Shown here piece after piece: positions 14,993 through 24,870 of a stretch of DNA of 44,349 nt. The notes under the pieces were generated by a model. The model saw only the letters and a program-made list of their open reading frames with translations. It was not told where the DNA came from and did not search any database. The DNA is from Verrucomicrobiota bacterium (GTDB lineage: Bacteria; Verrucomicrobiota; Verrucomicrobiia; Limisphaerales; JAHDYP01), in the NCBI GenBank assembly GCA_023383055.1, contig JAHDYP010000020.1, positions 1-44,349 of the forward strand, given 5' to 3'. The translations under genes were made by a program, and so were the position numbers. Position 1 is the stretch's first letter. Each line of letters begins with the position of its first letter.

Positions 14993-17872
14993 TCAGCGCG
15001 TGGTTTCGGAGGGGAGGGGTGCCTGGGCGGGTTGGCTTGGAGCGGTGGATTCCTGCTCCGGCAGGAGACGGGCGATGAAGCGGTTGTCGGCGGCGAAGTA
15101 TTTCCTGGCGGCATCGCGCACGGCGTCGGCGGTGAGGTTTCGCGGTTTATCGGGAAAATCGAGCAACTCGGCCAGGGGCAGGTCATGCTGGGCGCGGAAG
15201 AGGAGGTTATTGAGCCAGAAGGCATTTTCCTTTATGCCGATCTCGAATTCGCGGAGGTGCTGTTCGCGGATTTTGGCGAGGTTGACCTCGGCGGGACCGT
15301 TTTCCTGCAAGTCGGTGATTTCCTTGAGGGCGACCTGGATGAGATCGTCGGCGCGGGCGGGATCGCAGCCGAACTGGACGGTGCTTGCGAAAGCGCCCTT
15401 GGGCCAGCGGTTGAGGTTGCCGGAGATTCCGACGCCATAGACGCCTCCGAGATCTTCGCGGAGGGCTTCCCGGAGTCGGATGCGGAGGGTGTCGACGGCG
15501 GCGCGCAGCGCGTAGCGATCCTCGTCGTTCCAGTCGGTGTCGCCGGTGAAGAGGATCTGGACGGTGCACTTTGGTTCGATGCCGCGGCGGACGGTCAAGG
15601 TGTGTTGGCCGCGCACGGGATCATCGTTATTGAATCGGCCGGTCTCATTGCGGCCGGTGGCGGGGAGGCTGGCGAGGTAGCGTTCGACGAGCGGGCGGAT
15701 GTTATCGAGGGTGAAGTTGCCGACGATGACGAAGGTGAAGTCGCCGGCGTCGGCGAAGCGATCGCGGTAGATTTGGAGCGATCGTTCGCGGTCCATGCGC
15801 TCGAGGGTATCGGGGGAGAGCGGTTGGTGGCGTGGGTGATTGCGGTACAGGGCTTCTTCGAGGGCGTCGGCGAAGACGGCCCCAGGGTCGTTTCTCCGGT
15901 TCTGGACGGTTTCCCGCAGTCGGGTCAGGAGCGAGAGGTAGATCTCTTCATCGGCGCGAGGCGCAGTGAAGCGGAGGTTAACGAGTTGGAAGAAGGTTTC
16001 GCGGTCATCGGGTGAAGCGAAGCCGGTGATGTTTTCGAACTGGCTGTCGAGGTGCGCGGTGGCGCGGGCGATTTTGCCGGCCAGTTTTTTTTCCAGTTGG
16101 ATGGCATTGAAGGCGCCGAGTCCGCTTTGGCTGACGATGGTCGACGCGGTATTCGCGGGGACGTAGTGATGATCGGGCACGAGGCTGTGGCCGCCGGGGC
16201 TGGAGCCGCGGAGGAGCAGTTGATCGTTCTTGAACTGGGTGGGTTTGAGCAGCACGCGCGCGCCGTTGGAGAGCCGCCACTCGGTGACCTCGATTCGTTC
16301 ATGGAACTGTTCAGAGGTCACTCGGCCCGGCTCCGGCAGTTGCGGAAGCAGCGGCGCATCCTCGACGTTGTCGGTATAGGCCTCCAGGGGTGCCCGCTCC
16401 GCCGCCTGCACGAGGGCGAGGATCTCGTCCTGGGAAGGAACCGCGGCTTCCGTTTTTCCGGGTGCGCTGAAGAGCACGACGCGGTTGGTGGGGGCGGTCC
16501 ATTGGGCGGCGGCGCGGTTGAGCTCGTCGAGGGAGATGTCGGCGAGGAACTGGCGAGCCATTTCGAGTTCCCTGGCGATGCCGGGGACGGCTTCGCCTTC
16601 GAGGAAGTGGCGGACGTACTCGTCGGCATAGGAGGCGGAGGGGGTTTTATCGCGTTCGTTGTACGACTGTTCGTAAGCGCGCAGGATGCGGGCTTTGGCG
16701 CGTTGGAGTTCGGCGGCGCCGAAGCCGTCGCGGTTGACGCGGCGGGCTTCGAGGAGCAGGGCGGTCAGTCCGCGGGCGGGATCGTTTTCCCGGACGACGG
16801 CGGTTTGGACGTAGACATTTTTGGTGCGGGTCAGTCCCATTTCGCCGACGCCGGCGAAGAGGAAGGGGGGGTCGGCCTGTCGCACCTGTTCGTCGAGGCG
16901 GTCGTTGAGCATGGCGCTGTAGAGTTGTTCGACGAGCATGCGCCGGTAATCGGATTCGAAGCGTTGCAGGAGGGCGTCGCGTTTGTAGGCGATTTGCACC
17001 GAGGTGTAGGAGAGTTCCGGATCGGTCTCGATCGAGAAGAGCGTTTCGGCATGGTCGGCCACGGGAACCGAAGGCCGGTTGGGGGCATCCGGGGGATTCT
17101 CGAGGCCGGCGAAGTGTTTGCGGATGAGTTGTTCGACCTGGGCGGGATCGAAATCGCCGACGGCGGCCACCGCCATCAGGTTGGGGCGATACCACTGGCG
17201 GTAGAAGCGGGTGAAGGCTTCGCGGGGCGCCGATTTGATGATGTCCGGCTCGCCGATGGGGAGGCGATCCGCGTAGCGGGATTGATGGAACAACACGGGG
17301 ATTTGGCGGTCGAGCACGCGTTGCTGGGCGCCGCGGCCGAGGCGCCATTCCTCGAGGATGACCCCGCGTTCTTTGTCGATCTCGACGGGATCGAGCGTGA
17401 GGCCGGCGGCCCAGTCACGGAGGACCAGGAAGGCCTTTTCGAAGATGGCGGGATCGTCGAGCGGCACCTCGAGCAGGTAAACCGTTTCATCGAAACTGGT
17501 GTAGGCGTTGAGGTCCGGGCCGAAGCGCATGCCGATGCCCTCGAGGAAATCGACGAGTTGTTGTTTCTCGAAGTTCCGGGTGCCGTTGAAGGCCATATGT
17601 TCCAGGAAATGGGCCAGGCCGCGCTGGTCGTCCTGTTCGAGCACGGAGCCCGCGTTGACGGCGAGGCGCAGGGCCGCGCGGTTTTCAGGCTTCCGGTTCT
17701 GTCGGATGAAGTAGGTCAGGCCGTTGTCGAGCCGGCCGTGGTGGATCTGCGGATCCAGGGTCAAGGGACGGGGTTCGTCGGCGCTGACGGACAGGAGCGA
17801 AGCCAGGGTGAGCCAGAGCGTGGTCCGGGCCGGGAGCGCGGCCAGCCGGGCTGGGAATCGAATCGGTCGCAT
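14993..17872 (-). CDS. M16 family zinc metalloprotease (pitrilysin-like)
   Basis: Two-lobe, clam-shell peptidase, 959 residues from the ATG at 17872. A signal peptide follows the start (LPARTTLWLTLASLLSVSADE), so it is exported. The inverted zinc motif HFLEH (H88, E91, H92) lies in RGLAHFLEHMAFNGT, with the third ligand at E168 in EIDKERGVILEEWR. The C-terminal lobe is catalytically inactive, as is usual. In-frame residues upstream to 17953 precede the signal peptide and were left out. Usual roles are degradation of small peptides in the periplasm. Substrates are unknown. Confidence 0.94.
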   Translation of the reverse strand: MRPIRFPARLAALPARTTLWLTLASLLSVSADEPRPLTLDPQIHHGRLDNGLTYFIRQNRKPENRAALRLAVNAGSVLEQDDQRGLAHFLEHMAFNGTRNFEKQQLVDFLEGIGMRFGPDLNAYTSFDETVYLLEVPLDDPAIFEKAFLVLRDWAAGLTLDPVEIDKERGVILEEWRLGRGAQQRVLDRQIPVLFHQSRYADRLPIGEPDIIKSAPREAFTRFYRQWYRPNLMAVAAVGDFDPAQVEQLIRKHFAGLENPPDAPNRPSVPVADHAETLFSIETDPELSYTSVQIAYKRDALLQRFESDYRRMLVEQLYSAMLNDRLDEQVRQADPPFLFAGVGEMGLTRTKNVYVQTAVVRENDPARGLTALLLEARRVNRDGFGAAELQRAKARILRAYEQSYNERDKTPSASYADEYVRHFLEGEAVPGIARELEMARQFLADISLDELNRAAAQWTAPTNRVVLFSAPGKTEAAVPSQDEILALVQAAERAPLEAYTDNVEDAPLLPQLPEPGRVTSEQFHERIEVTEWRLSNGARVLLKPTQFKNDQLLLRGSSPGGHSLVPDHHYVPANTASTIVSQSGLGAFNAIQLEKKLAGKIARATAHLDSQFENITGFASPDDRETFFQLVNLRFTAPRADEEIYLSLLTRLRETVQNRRNDPGAVFADALEEALYRNHPRHQPLSPDTLERMDRERSLQIYRDRFADAGDFTFVIVGNFTLDNIRPLVERYLASLPATGRNETGRFNNDDPVRGQHTLTVRRGIEPKCTVQILFTGDTDWNDEDRYALRAAVDTLRIRLREALREDLGGVYGVGISGNLNRWPKGAFASTVQFGCDPARADDLIQVALKEITDLQENGPAEVNLAKIREQHLREFEIGIKENAFWLNNLLFRAQHDLPLAELLDFPDKPRNLTADAVRDAARKYFAADNRFIARLLPEQESTAPSQPAQAPLPSETTR

Positions 17873-17981
17873 GTCGAACAAGGTGGAGCAGGGTCGGTGG
17901 ACGTCAAACAAAAAGGGGGACGGCGGGTGGGCAATTGCTTTGAGACTGTCCAATCGCGGGGGAGGAGCTTATGTTGGCGGC

Positions 17982-18377
17982 ATGAATGGACCTTGGAAGG
18001 GCGGCCGGCGGGTGATCGGTTTGGGGGCGATGCTGGTTTTGGTGGTTTTGTGGACCGGGTGCGTGTCCACCAAGATCGATTGGAACAGTCGACTGGGGAT
18101 TTATACTTATGACCAGGCGGTGGTCGAGTTGGGGCCGCCGGACAAATCGGCGACGTTGAGTGACGGGACGAGAGTGGCCGAATGGCTGACGCGGTCTGGC
18201 AGCGCGGGGGGTTATTCGGACATGTATTATTACGGGGGGCCACGGCCCTACCCGTATTGGCGCGGGCATTATTATCCTCCGGTGTATCACTATGATCCGC
18301 CGACCCCGGCTTATTTCATCCGGCTTATCTTCGGCGCGGATGGGCGGTTGACGGATTGGAGACGGGTGGCCCGTTGA
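17982..18377 (+). CDS. Small lipoprotein, function unknown
   Basis: 131 residues. A basic start and hydrophobic stretch (GLGAMLVLVVLWTGC) end in a lipobox with the lipidated cysteine. A SmpA/BamE-like small-domain look is suggested by IYTYDQAVVELGPPDKSATLSDGTRVAEWL. Then comes a Tyr/Pro/Gly-rich stretch (MYYYGGPRPYPYWRGHYYPP) and a last strand FIRLIFGADGRLTDW. It is probably anchored in a membrane facing the periplasm. Start chosen at the ATG at 17982, the first in frame with the signal. Confidence 0.8.
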   Translation: MNGPWKGGRRVIGLGAMLVLVVLWTGCVSTKIDWNSRLGIYTYDQAVVELGPPDKSATLSDGTRVAEWLTRSGSAGGYSDMYYYGGPRPYPYWRGHYYPPVYHYDPPTPAYFIRLIFGADGRLTDWRRVAR

Positions 18378-18401
18378 CTTGGGGTTGGCCCCACTTATAC
18401 T
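18374..18401 (+). promoter_or_regulatory. argH promoter
   Basis: TTGACT (18374-18379), 16 bp, TATACT (18396-18401). Predicted start near 18408, leaving about 20 nt of leader before the GTG at 18428. The spacer contains the small dyad GGGG-TTG-GCCCC. Confidence 0.65.
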
Positions 18402-18427
18402 GCGCCGAAACCAGCACCCGTGAATTC

Positions 18428-19858
18428 GTGAAAAAGAGCGCCACTCACCCACCGGTTTCCCGAGGCGGACGATTTGGCAAAGCCACCGCCGCCGTCGTCA
18501 GCCGTTTCTCCGAGTCGATCTCCTTCGACTGGCGGCTCTGGCGCCAGGATCTGGTTGGCTCGATGGTTCACGCCACGATGCTGAAGCGCATCGGGATACT
18601 CAAGGCGGCTGAATTGAGGGAGATCGTGCGCGGCCTGGACGAGATTGGGCGCGAGATCGGGAGCGGCCGGTTCGTCTGGAAGCCGGAGTTCGAGGATGTC
18701 CACATGAATATTGAGGCGGAGCTGACCCGGCGCGTGCCCGCGGGGGCCAAGCTGCACACCGGCCGGTCCCGGAACGATCAGGTGGCCCTGGACATCCGGC
18801 TTTGGCTGCGGCAGGAGTTGGTGGAGATTGCCGGGCGCGTCGGGGGGCTGCAACGCGCGCTGGTGGATTTGGGGGAGCGCTATCGGGAGGTATTGATCCC
18901 GGGGTATACGCATCTGCAGCGGGCGCAGCCCGTTTACCTGGCGCATCATCTTCTGGCCTACGTCGAGATGCTGGATCGCGATGGCGCCCGGCTGCAGGAT
19001 TGTTTTCGACGGGTGAATGTCTGTCCCCTCGGGAGCGGGGCGCTTGCCGGTTCGACCTTGCCGCTCGACCGCGAGTTTGTGGCGCGGAAGCTGGGGTTTG
19101 TGGATGCGCGGGGCCGGCCGCAGCTCAGCCAGAACTCGATGGACGCGGTGAGTGACCGGGATTTCGCGGTGGAGTTTGGGGCGGTGGCGGCCTTGCTGGC
19201 GGTGCATTTGAGCCGGCTGGCGGAGGATCTGATCCTCTGGGCGAGCAGCGAATTCAATTTCATCCGGATAGACGACGCGTACACCACCGGCTCGAGTCTG
19301 ATGCCGCAGAAACGCAATCCGGACGTGGCGGAGCTGACGCGGGGCAAGAGCGCGCGGGTGATTGGGAATCTGGTGGCGCTGCTGACCTTGTTGAAGGGGC
19401 TGCCCATGACCTACAACCGCGATTTGCAGGAGGACAAGGAACGGTTGTTTGACAGCGTGGACACGGTGCGGGATTGCCTCGAACTGATGGCCGGGATGCT
19501 CGCGGGGACGACCGTGAACGAGCCGGTTTGTGAGTCGGCGGCCGCCGACCCGAATTTGCTGGCGACGGACCTTGCGGATTACCTGGTGCTGAAGGGAGTG
19601 CCCTTTCGGGCGGCGCATCACGCCGTCGGCGCGGCCGTCACCCTGGCGGAGAAGTTGGGTGTCGCGCTTGACGGTCTTTCGCTGGCGGACCTGCAGGGGA
19701 TCAACCCGCAATTCGATGCCGCGGTGTCGGGAGTCTTCGACTTGAAACGGGCGATGGCTCGGCGCCGGTCGGTGGGATCGCCGGGTGCGGGTGAAGTGCG
19801 GCGGCAGCTGGCGCGCTGGCGGCGCACGCTGGGCCTCGGCGGCAGGAGCGGGCGTTGA
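18428..19858 (+). CDS. argH: Argininosuccinate lyase
   Basis: Last step of arginine synthesis: argininosuccinate to arginine and fumarate. 476 residues from the GTG at 18428, the normal length. Fumarase/aspartase superfamily signature GSSLMPQKRNPD (about residues 288-299, including the catalytic serine loop), KLHTGRSRNDQVALD, and YTHLQRAQPVYLAHHLL. The N-terminus GGRFGKATAAVVSRFSESIS is typical. No other arg gene lies nearby. The promoter at 18374-18401 suggests its own transcript. Confidence 0.97.
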   Translation: MKKSATHPPVSRGGRFGKATAAVVSRFSESISFDWRLWRQDLVGSMVHATMLKRIGILKAAELREIVRGLDEIGREIGSGRFVWKPEFEDVHMNIEAELTRRVPAGAKLHTGRSRNDQVALDIRLWLRQELVEIAGRVGGLQRALVDLGERYREVLIPGYTHLQRAQPVYLAHHLLAYVEMLDRDGARLQDCFRRVNVCPLGSGALAGSTLPLDREFVARKLGFVDARGRPQLSQNSMDAVSDRDFAVEFGAVAALLAVHLSRLAEDLILWASSEFNFIRIDDAYTTGSSLMPQKRNPDVAELTRGKSARVIGNLVALLTLLKGLPMTYNRDLQEDKERLFDSVDTVRDCLELMAGMLAGTTVNEPVCESAAADPNLLATDLADYLVLKGVPFRAAHHAVGAAVTLAEKLGVALDGLSLADLQGINPQFDAAVSGVFDLKRAMARRRSVGSPGAGEVRRQLARWRRTLGLGGRSGR

Positions 19859-20021
19859 GCGTCGGCGAGGGTCATTGGTTGCCCCGGCGCGGTGGGGAAT
19901 CGCCGGTGATCGACTGAGGTGTGATTTGGCCTTGAAGTGAGCTTCGGCTCCACCTACCGTGCGACAGTTCCGTACTGGGCGAAGCCGACGGAGAACCAGG
20001 CAATCCGGATTGAACGACTAG

Positions 20022-21410
20022 ATGAACGACTCCCATGCCCGATGTTTGCGCGCGTTCGTGCGGCGATTAAGCGCGTTGCTGATGTTCCGCGGGGCGGTCC
20101 GATGGGCGGCCGCGTGGTTTTATCTTTGGGGGGTGGTGGTCCTGGCCGCGCGCGTTGCCGGCGCGGGCGGGGCGAGTTGGCTTGTGTTGGGACTGCTTGG
20201 GAGCATTCCGGTGGCGGTGATCGCCGCCGGGGTTGTCTGGCGGCGGCAACCGGCGTTTAACACCCTGCGCGCCGAGTACGACCGGTTGAACGGATGTGGC
20301 GGCGTGGTCATGAGCGAGGAGTGGGGGGACATGGCCGCGTGGCAGTCGAGGATTCCGATGCCCGCGCTGCCGCGATTGCAGTGGCGGAGCGCGGGAGCGA
20401 TGGGGTCATTGGGTCTTTCGGCCTTGTTCGTGGCCGGGGCGTTATTGCTGCCCGAGCGGCTGACGATGGTGGCGGATGGCGGTCGGCTGGAGGTTGGGCA
20501 GTTGGTGGAGGAACTCAGGGCGGAGGTCAAGATCCTGGAGGAGGAGCAGCTTTTGGAGGAAGAGAAGGCGGCGGAACTCGAGGAGCAGTTGGAACGGCTC
20601 AAAGAGGAATCGTCCGGGCTCGATCCGAACCGCACCTGGGAGGCGCTCGATCACCTCCAGCAAGCCAATTCCGATCTGGCGCGCCAGGCGGGCGAAGAGG
20701 CGCTGGCAAAAATGTCGGCGTTGACCCGGTCCGAGGTTCTGACCAGCGCGCTGCAGGCCGCCGCCGAAGCCGGCCTGGGGGAGGAGACCGCCACGCGCGC
20801 CGCCCGGGATCTGGCCGGCATGCTCGAGGCCGCGAAGTTCGAGGAAGGGCTGATCGACCTTGAATTGCCGGAGGACCTGCTCTCGGAGTTGGAGGGGCTT
20901 GACCAGGAGTCGATGGCGCGCCTGCTGAAATCGATTCAATTCAACAAGGAGCGGCTCGGCAAGTTGGCCGGCAAACTCGCGCAGCTCAAACTGATCGATG
21001 CCGAGTTGTTGGCTGCGTGCGAAAAGGCCGGCAAGTGTCCGAACACGGAGGGTTTGGCCGCATTTCTCTGCGAGTCGGGCGGTGACTGTGATTCGTTCAG
21101 CGCCCTGGCGGCCTCCTATGGCCGGGGAGGGATCAACCGGGGCCGCGGCGACGCGCCCATGGCTTGGACCGATCCGTCGGCCGAGGAGGGCGCGAAGTTC
21201 AAGGAGGAGATCCTGCCGCCCGCGATGCGGTGGTCGGACGCCCAGTTGATGGGAGTCAGTCGCGCGGCGCCGGATCAAAGTGGAGACGACGTGGTGGTTG
21301 AGCATGGTGCGCTGGCCGGGGCGCGGGGCGCGGGCGGGGCTGCCCACTCGCAGACGGTGCTCCCGCGCCATCAGATGGCGGTGCGCCAGTTTTTTGCGCG
21401 GGAGGAATAG
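20022..21410 (+). CDS. Membrane coiled-coil protein, first gene of the MoxR/VWA operon
   Basis: 462 residues, no recognised family. Two or three hydrophobic segments near the N-terminus (WFYLWGVVVLAARVAGAGG; WLVLGLLGSIPVAVIAAGVV; GLSALFVAGALLLPERL) are followed by a charged Leu/Glu-rich coiled coil (around residues 155-220, VEELRAEVKILEEEQLLEEE) and helical repeats rich in Ala/Leu. The C-terminal end is disordered (Gly/Asp-rich). It lies 146 nt before moxR. It may be a scaffold or partner of the ATPase. This is inference from position only. Confidence 0.7.
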   Translation: MNDSHARCLRAFVRRLSALLMFRGAVRWAAAWFYLWGVVVLAARVAGAGGASWLVLGLLGSIPVAVIAAGVVWRRQPAFNTLRAEYDRLNGCGGVVMSEEWGDMAAWQSRIPMPALPRLQWRSAGAMGSLGLSALFVAGALLLPERLTMVADGGRLEVGQLVEELRAEVKILEEEQLLEEEKAAELEEQLERLKEESSGLDPNRTWEALDHLQQANSDLARQAGEEALAKMSALTRSEVLTSALQAAAEAGLGEETATRAARDLAGMLEAAKFEEGLIDLELPEDLLSELEGLDQESMARLLKSIQFNKERLGKLAGKLAQLKLIDAELLAACEKAGKCPNTEGLAAFLCESGGDCDSFSALAASYGRGGINRGRGDAPMAWTDPSAEEGAKFKEEILPPAMRWSDAQLMGVSRAAPDQSGDDVVVEHGALAGARGAGGAAHSQTVLPRHQMAVRQFFAREE

Positions 21411-21556
21411 GCTCCATCGAGGTCGATATGCGATGGAACCAGGGGAGTGTGGGTGGCAATCCGGAATTTGAATCTCGAAGGGCGAAGGCAATCCGAAGCC
21501 GGGGAATGGGGTGCCCAGTGCGGCACCCGCGGTTTTGACGACACAACGAGCAACTT

Positions 21557-22606
21557 ATGACTGAACCCAGCGCGATTTTGACACCGGAGGAGATGGAACC
21601 CGCCGTTGGCCTGGTGCGAAAGGTCCTGGATCAACTCGACCGGATACTGCTCGGCCGAAAGGAGCTGCATCGCCTGGTTTTCATAGGGATCCTGAGCAAG
21701 GGCCACGTGCTGCTGGAGGGATTGCCCGGTCTGGGGAAGACCGCCCTGGTCCGGACCGTCGGTCAGATACTTCGCCTGCAATTCAAGCGCATCCAGTTCA
21801 CGCCGGATCTCATGCCGGGCGATGTGCTGGGCACGCACATTCTCCAGGAAACCGGATCCGGCCAGCGCGAGCTGGTGTTCCAGCCGGGCCCGGTATTCAC
21901 GAACCTGCTATTGGCGGACGAGATCAACCGGGCTTCGCCCAAGACGCAATCCGCGCTGCTCGAGACGATGCAGGAGAACTCGGTCACGCTGCTCGGCACG
22001 ACTCGTCCTTTGCCGCAGCCGTTCTTTGTGCTGGCGAGCCAGAACCCGATCGAGCTGGAGGGGACCTATCCGCTGCCGGAGGCGCAGATTGACCGGTTCC
22101 TGTTCCGGCTGCTGTTCGACCAGGTGGACGCCGAGGTGCTGGATCGGATCATCTCGGAGCGGCGCCGCGGCGAGTTGCCGGCGGCGGACTGGCAGATGGG
22201 ACCGGCCGAACTCGAGCAACTGTATCGGACCATGGACCGGATTTACCTTCCGCGGCCCGTGGCCCGGTATATCGCGCGGTTGGTCTCCGCCACCCACCCG
22301 GGCGGTGCGGAGGCGATTGAAGCGGTGACCCGCTACGTATCCTACGGGGCGTCGCCCCGCGCCGCGATTGCGATCGCCGAGGCCGCCCGCGGTCATGCCC
22401 TGATCCATGGCCGGCCGAGCGCCGGATTCGAGGATGTCCAGGCGGTGGCGCAACCGGTGTTGAACCACCGATTGATCCTCAATTATCAGGCTCGGTTCGA
22501 TCGGATCAGCGCCACGCAATTGGTGCGGGATTTGATCGGGCGCCTGGACGAAACCGGTCTGAAGCTTCCGGGGGATGTGCGAGTGGGAACCGCGATGAAG
22601 TCATGA
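21557..22606 (+). CDS. moxR: MoxR-type AAA+ ATPase
   Basis: AAA+ chaperone that works with VWA-domain proteins. 349 residues. Walker A GLPGLGKT (55-62), Walker B LLLADEINR (117-125), sensor motif ASQNPIELEGTYPLPEAQIDRF, and the lid with GASPRAAIAI. MoxR ATPases are nearly always found with DUF58 and VWA genes, as here. The stop overlaps the next start (ATGA), so the two are translationally coupled. Confidence 0.96.
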   Translation: MTEPSAILTPEEMEPAVGLVRKVLDQLDRILLGRKELHRLVFIGILSKGHVLLEGLPGLGKTALVRTVGQILRLQFKRIQFTPDLMPGDVLGTHILQETGSGQRELVFQPGPVFTNLLLADEINRASPKTQSALLETMQENSVTLLGTTRPLPQPFFVLASQNPIELEGTYPLPEAQIDRFLFRLLFDQVDAEVLDRIISERRRGELPAADWQMGPAELEQLYRTMDRIYLPRPVARYIARLVSATHPGGAEAIEAVTRYVSYGASPRAAIAIAEAARGHALIHGRPSAGFEDVQAVAQPVLNHRLILNYQARFDRISATQLVRDLIGRLDETGLKLPGDVRVGTAMKS

Positions 22607-24870
22607 GCGGCCGACGATTCAACCGCGCCTCGCCAGGCCGGGTTTTCGCCGCGGTGCTGGCGCTCTGGGTGGCGATTGCCGGTTCCGCCGGCGCCGCCCA
22701 GTCGTTCCGCGATGTCCGCGTCGCGCACCAGCCCGCGCATGATGGCGATACCTACCACGGTTACCGTGAATTCCGGGTGCTGCTCGAGAACCTATCGCCG
22801 AGCGAGACCCGGGAAGTGACGCTGTTCCTGCCCGAGCGTTCCTACGGTTGGGGGAATAACATTCGGGAACTGCGCCGCACAGTGGTGCTTTCCCCGGGGG
22901 CGGAGGTGGCGGTCTCGCTCTGGCAGCCGCCGCTGCCGATATTTGGGAATGGGGGAATGGGGGTGATGGTCGATGGCGACACTCCGGGGTTGATTTCCGC
23001 ACCGAACGCGCAGCGCCACCTCGCCCCTGGGGGGGCGCGGGCGCACTACGGTGCGGTCGCGCCGGTCACGTTTCTGGTGAGCCGGAGTCTGGATCATGCC
23101 GAGGTGAGCCGGTCGCTTCACGGAGTGGGTGGGCTGCCGCTGTCCGCTGAAAAGGCGACGGGGGCCGCGGATGTCGGCGGGCATTTCGGCGTCCACGCCA
23201 ACGCCTGGATGCCCGATCCTTCGCACCCGGGGCCGCACTGGATCGAATTCACCTTTGCGACGCCGCTGCCGGTCAATCTGGTTCAGGTTTATGAGACGAG
23301 CCGGACGATGGGGGGGAGTGGCGCGGCGCTGGTGCTTGGCGGCGTATCCGGAACCAATCTTGCCATCGTGCCGATTCCTTCCGCCGGGCGTTCCTCGACG
23401 GTGCATGCGGCCGTGCCCATCACCGTGGCCGTGCCGTTGACGGTTGAGCCGGTGCGAACGGTGCGGCTCGAATTCGGTCCGACGCCCTCCCGGGCGATTT
23501 GCATTGACGCGCTGGCGGTGGAGGGTCCGGCGGGTCGGGCCTGGGCGTCGGGGGCGAAGGCCAGCAGCGACGCGAGCGGGGTTGCCGGTTCGTTCGTGGG
23601 AACGGTGGAGGGGCACCGCCAGTTTCTGCGCGCCGAGCTGCCGGTGACTGAATGGAGCGAGACGTGGCTATCCTACACGCCGTATGACGCGATTGTGCTG
23701 GGTCGCACCGACCAATCACTGCTTCCTGCGCCGGTTGCGGCTGCGCTTCGGAGCTACGTTGAGGCGGGGGGCAACCTGATTCTGTTTGGCGATCCGGAGG
23801 CGCGGAAGCGATGGCGAGGCATTCATGAAACCGTGATTGTGGACGGGCACCGGTTGAACCTCGGGTTCGGATGTTGTTTTGTGATTCCGGGGGAGAAGCC
23901 ATCCGATCTGAAATCGGCGGCCGTCAGGACCCTGATCGAGGCGGCGGATCTTTCGGCCCGGTACTGGCATTTGTTGCCCCGCGATGAAGGGGCCAACGGC
24001 GCCTTTCCGGTGGTCGAGAACGTGGCGATCCCGGTGCGGGGCATCGTGCTGGTGATGCTGCTGTTCATCCTGCTGATTGGGCCGGTGAATTTGGTCGTGC
24101 TTTCGCGGCTGAAGCGGCGGATCTGGATGCTCTGGACCATTCCGGCCATATCGCTCGCGACTTGCGGCCTGGTGTTTGTCTACAGCTTCGTCCGTGAAGG
24201 ATTCACGCCGGACACCCGGTTGGAGAGTCTGACCGTGCTTGACCAGGGCAACCGCCGGGCCACCACTATCGGGGCGGTTGCATTGTACTGCCCGCTGACC
24301 CCCAACCAGGGCTTGCAGTTCAGTGCCGACACGGAGGTCACCCCGCTGGTTCAGTCCTGGGATGCCCGGTCAGGCACTCCGCGCGAGATCGATTGGTCCC
24401 AGTCGCAACATCTCCGCCGGGGCTGGGTTACCGCCCGGGTGCCGACCCACCTGCAGTTGCGAAAATCCGAGGTCCGCCGGGAACGGCTGCAATTGTCCCG
24501 CGCGGAGGGTGGGTTCGAGGTGGTCAACGGTCTCGGCGCGGGGGTGGTTTCGCTGCTGCTGGCCGGTCCGGATGGCCGGTTGCACCAGGCCGACCGGATT
24601 GCCGCGGGCCAGAAGAGCGTGTTGGTTCCGGCCGCGGAAGCCCGGGTGCCGGGCCGGGGCCTGGGGCCGCGCCCCTTGTTTCTGGAGACGGGTTACGCGG
24701 GGCAGAGCAGTCAGCTCGAAACCAACGCGGCGGGGTATTTGTTGCCGGGGACCTATCTGGCCGAGTTGGACGGCAGTCCGTTTCTGGAAAGCGGGCTGGG
24801 CGACGGTCCGGCGCGGAGCCGGACCCGCGTCTTTGTGTATGGGATCCTGGATTCCCCCGCCACACCATGA
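22603..24870 (+). CDS. Large membrane-anchored exported protein of the MoxR operon
   Basis: 755 residues, family not recognised. Signal peptide (RVFAAVLALWVAIAGSAGA), a long periplasmic part that includes a discoidin-like patch (HWIEFTFATPLPVNLVQVYE) and a Gly-rich loop, and two membrane helices at about 475-495 and 505-525 (GIVLVMLLFILLIGPVNLVV; MLWTIPAISLATCGLVFVYS), followed by another extracytoplasmic beta-rich part. A glutamine-amidotransferase-like stretch (SYVEAGGNLILFGD) precedes the helices. Start and stop overlap the neighbours (ATGA at both ends). Confidence 0.82.
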   Translation: MSGRRFNRASPGRVFAAVLALWVAIAGSAGAAQSFRDVRVAHQPAHDGDTYHGYREFRVLLENLSPSETREVTLFLPERSYGWGNNIRELRRTVVLSPGAEVAVSLWQPPLPIFGNGGMGVMVDGDTPGLISAPNAQRHLAPGGARAHYGAVAPVTFLVSRSLDHAEVSRSLHGVGGLPLSAEKATGAADVGGHFGVHANAWMPDPSHPGPHWIEFTFATPLPVNLVQVYETSRTMGGSGAALVLGGVSGTNLAIVPIPSAGRSSTVHAAVPITVAVPLTVEPVRTVRLEFGPTPSRAICIDALAVEGPAGRAWASGAKASSDASGVAGSFVGTVEGHRQFLRAELPVTEWSETWLSYTPYDAIVLGRTDQSLLPAPVAAALRSYVEAGGNLILFGDPEARKRWRGIHETVIVDGHRLNLGFGCCFVIPGEKPSDLKSAAVRTLIEAADLSARYWHLLPRDEGANGAFPVVENVAIPVRGIVLVMLLFILLIGPVNLVVLSRLKRRIWMLWTIPAISLATCGLVFVYSFVREGFTPDTRLESLTVLDQGNRRATTIGAVALYCPLTPNQGLQFSADTEVTPLVQSWDARSGTPREIDWSQSQHLRRGWVTARVPTHLQLRKSEVRRERLQLSRAEGGFEVVNGLGAGVVSLLLAGPDGRLHQADRIAAGQKSVLVPAAEARVPGRGLGPRPLFLETGYAGQSSQLETNAAGYLLPGTYLAELDGSPFLESGLGDGPARSRTRVFVYGILDSPATP

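Noticed and set aside
16052..18112. Long plus-strand open frame opposite the M16 protease
   Set aside because: Antisense shadow. The minus strand has an intact zinc motif and signal peptide, while the plus frame has only low-complexity Gly/Glu/Val runs typical of a high-GC complementary strand.
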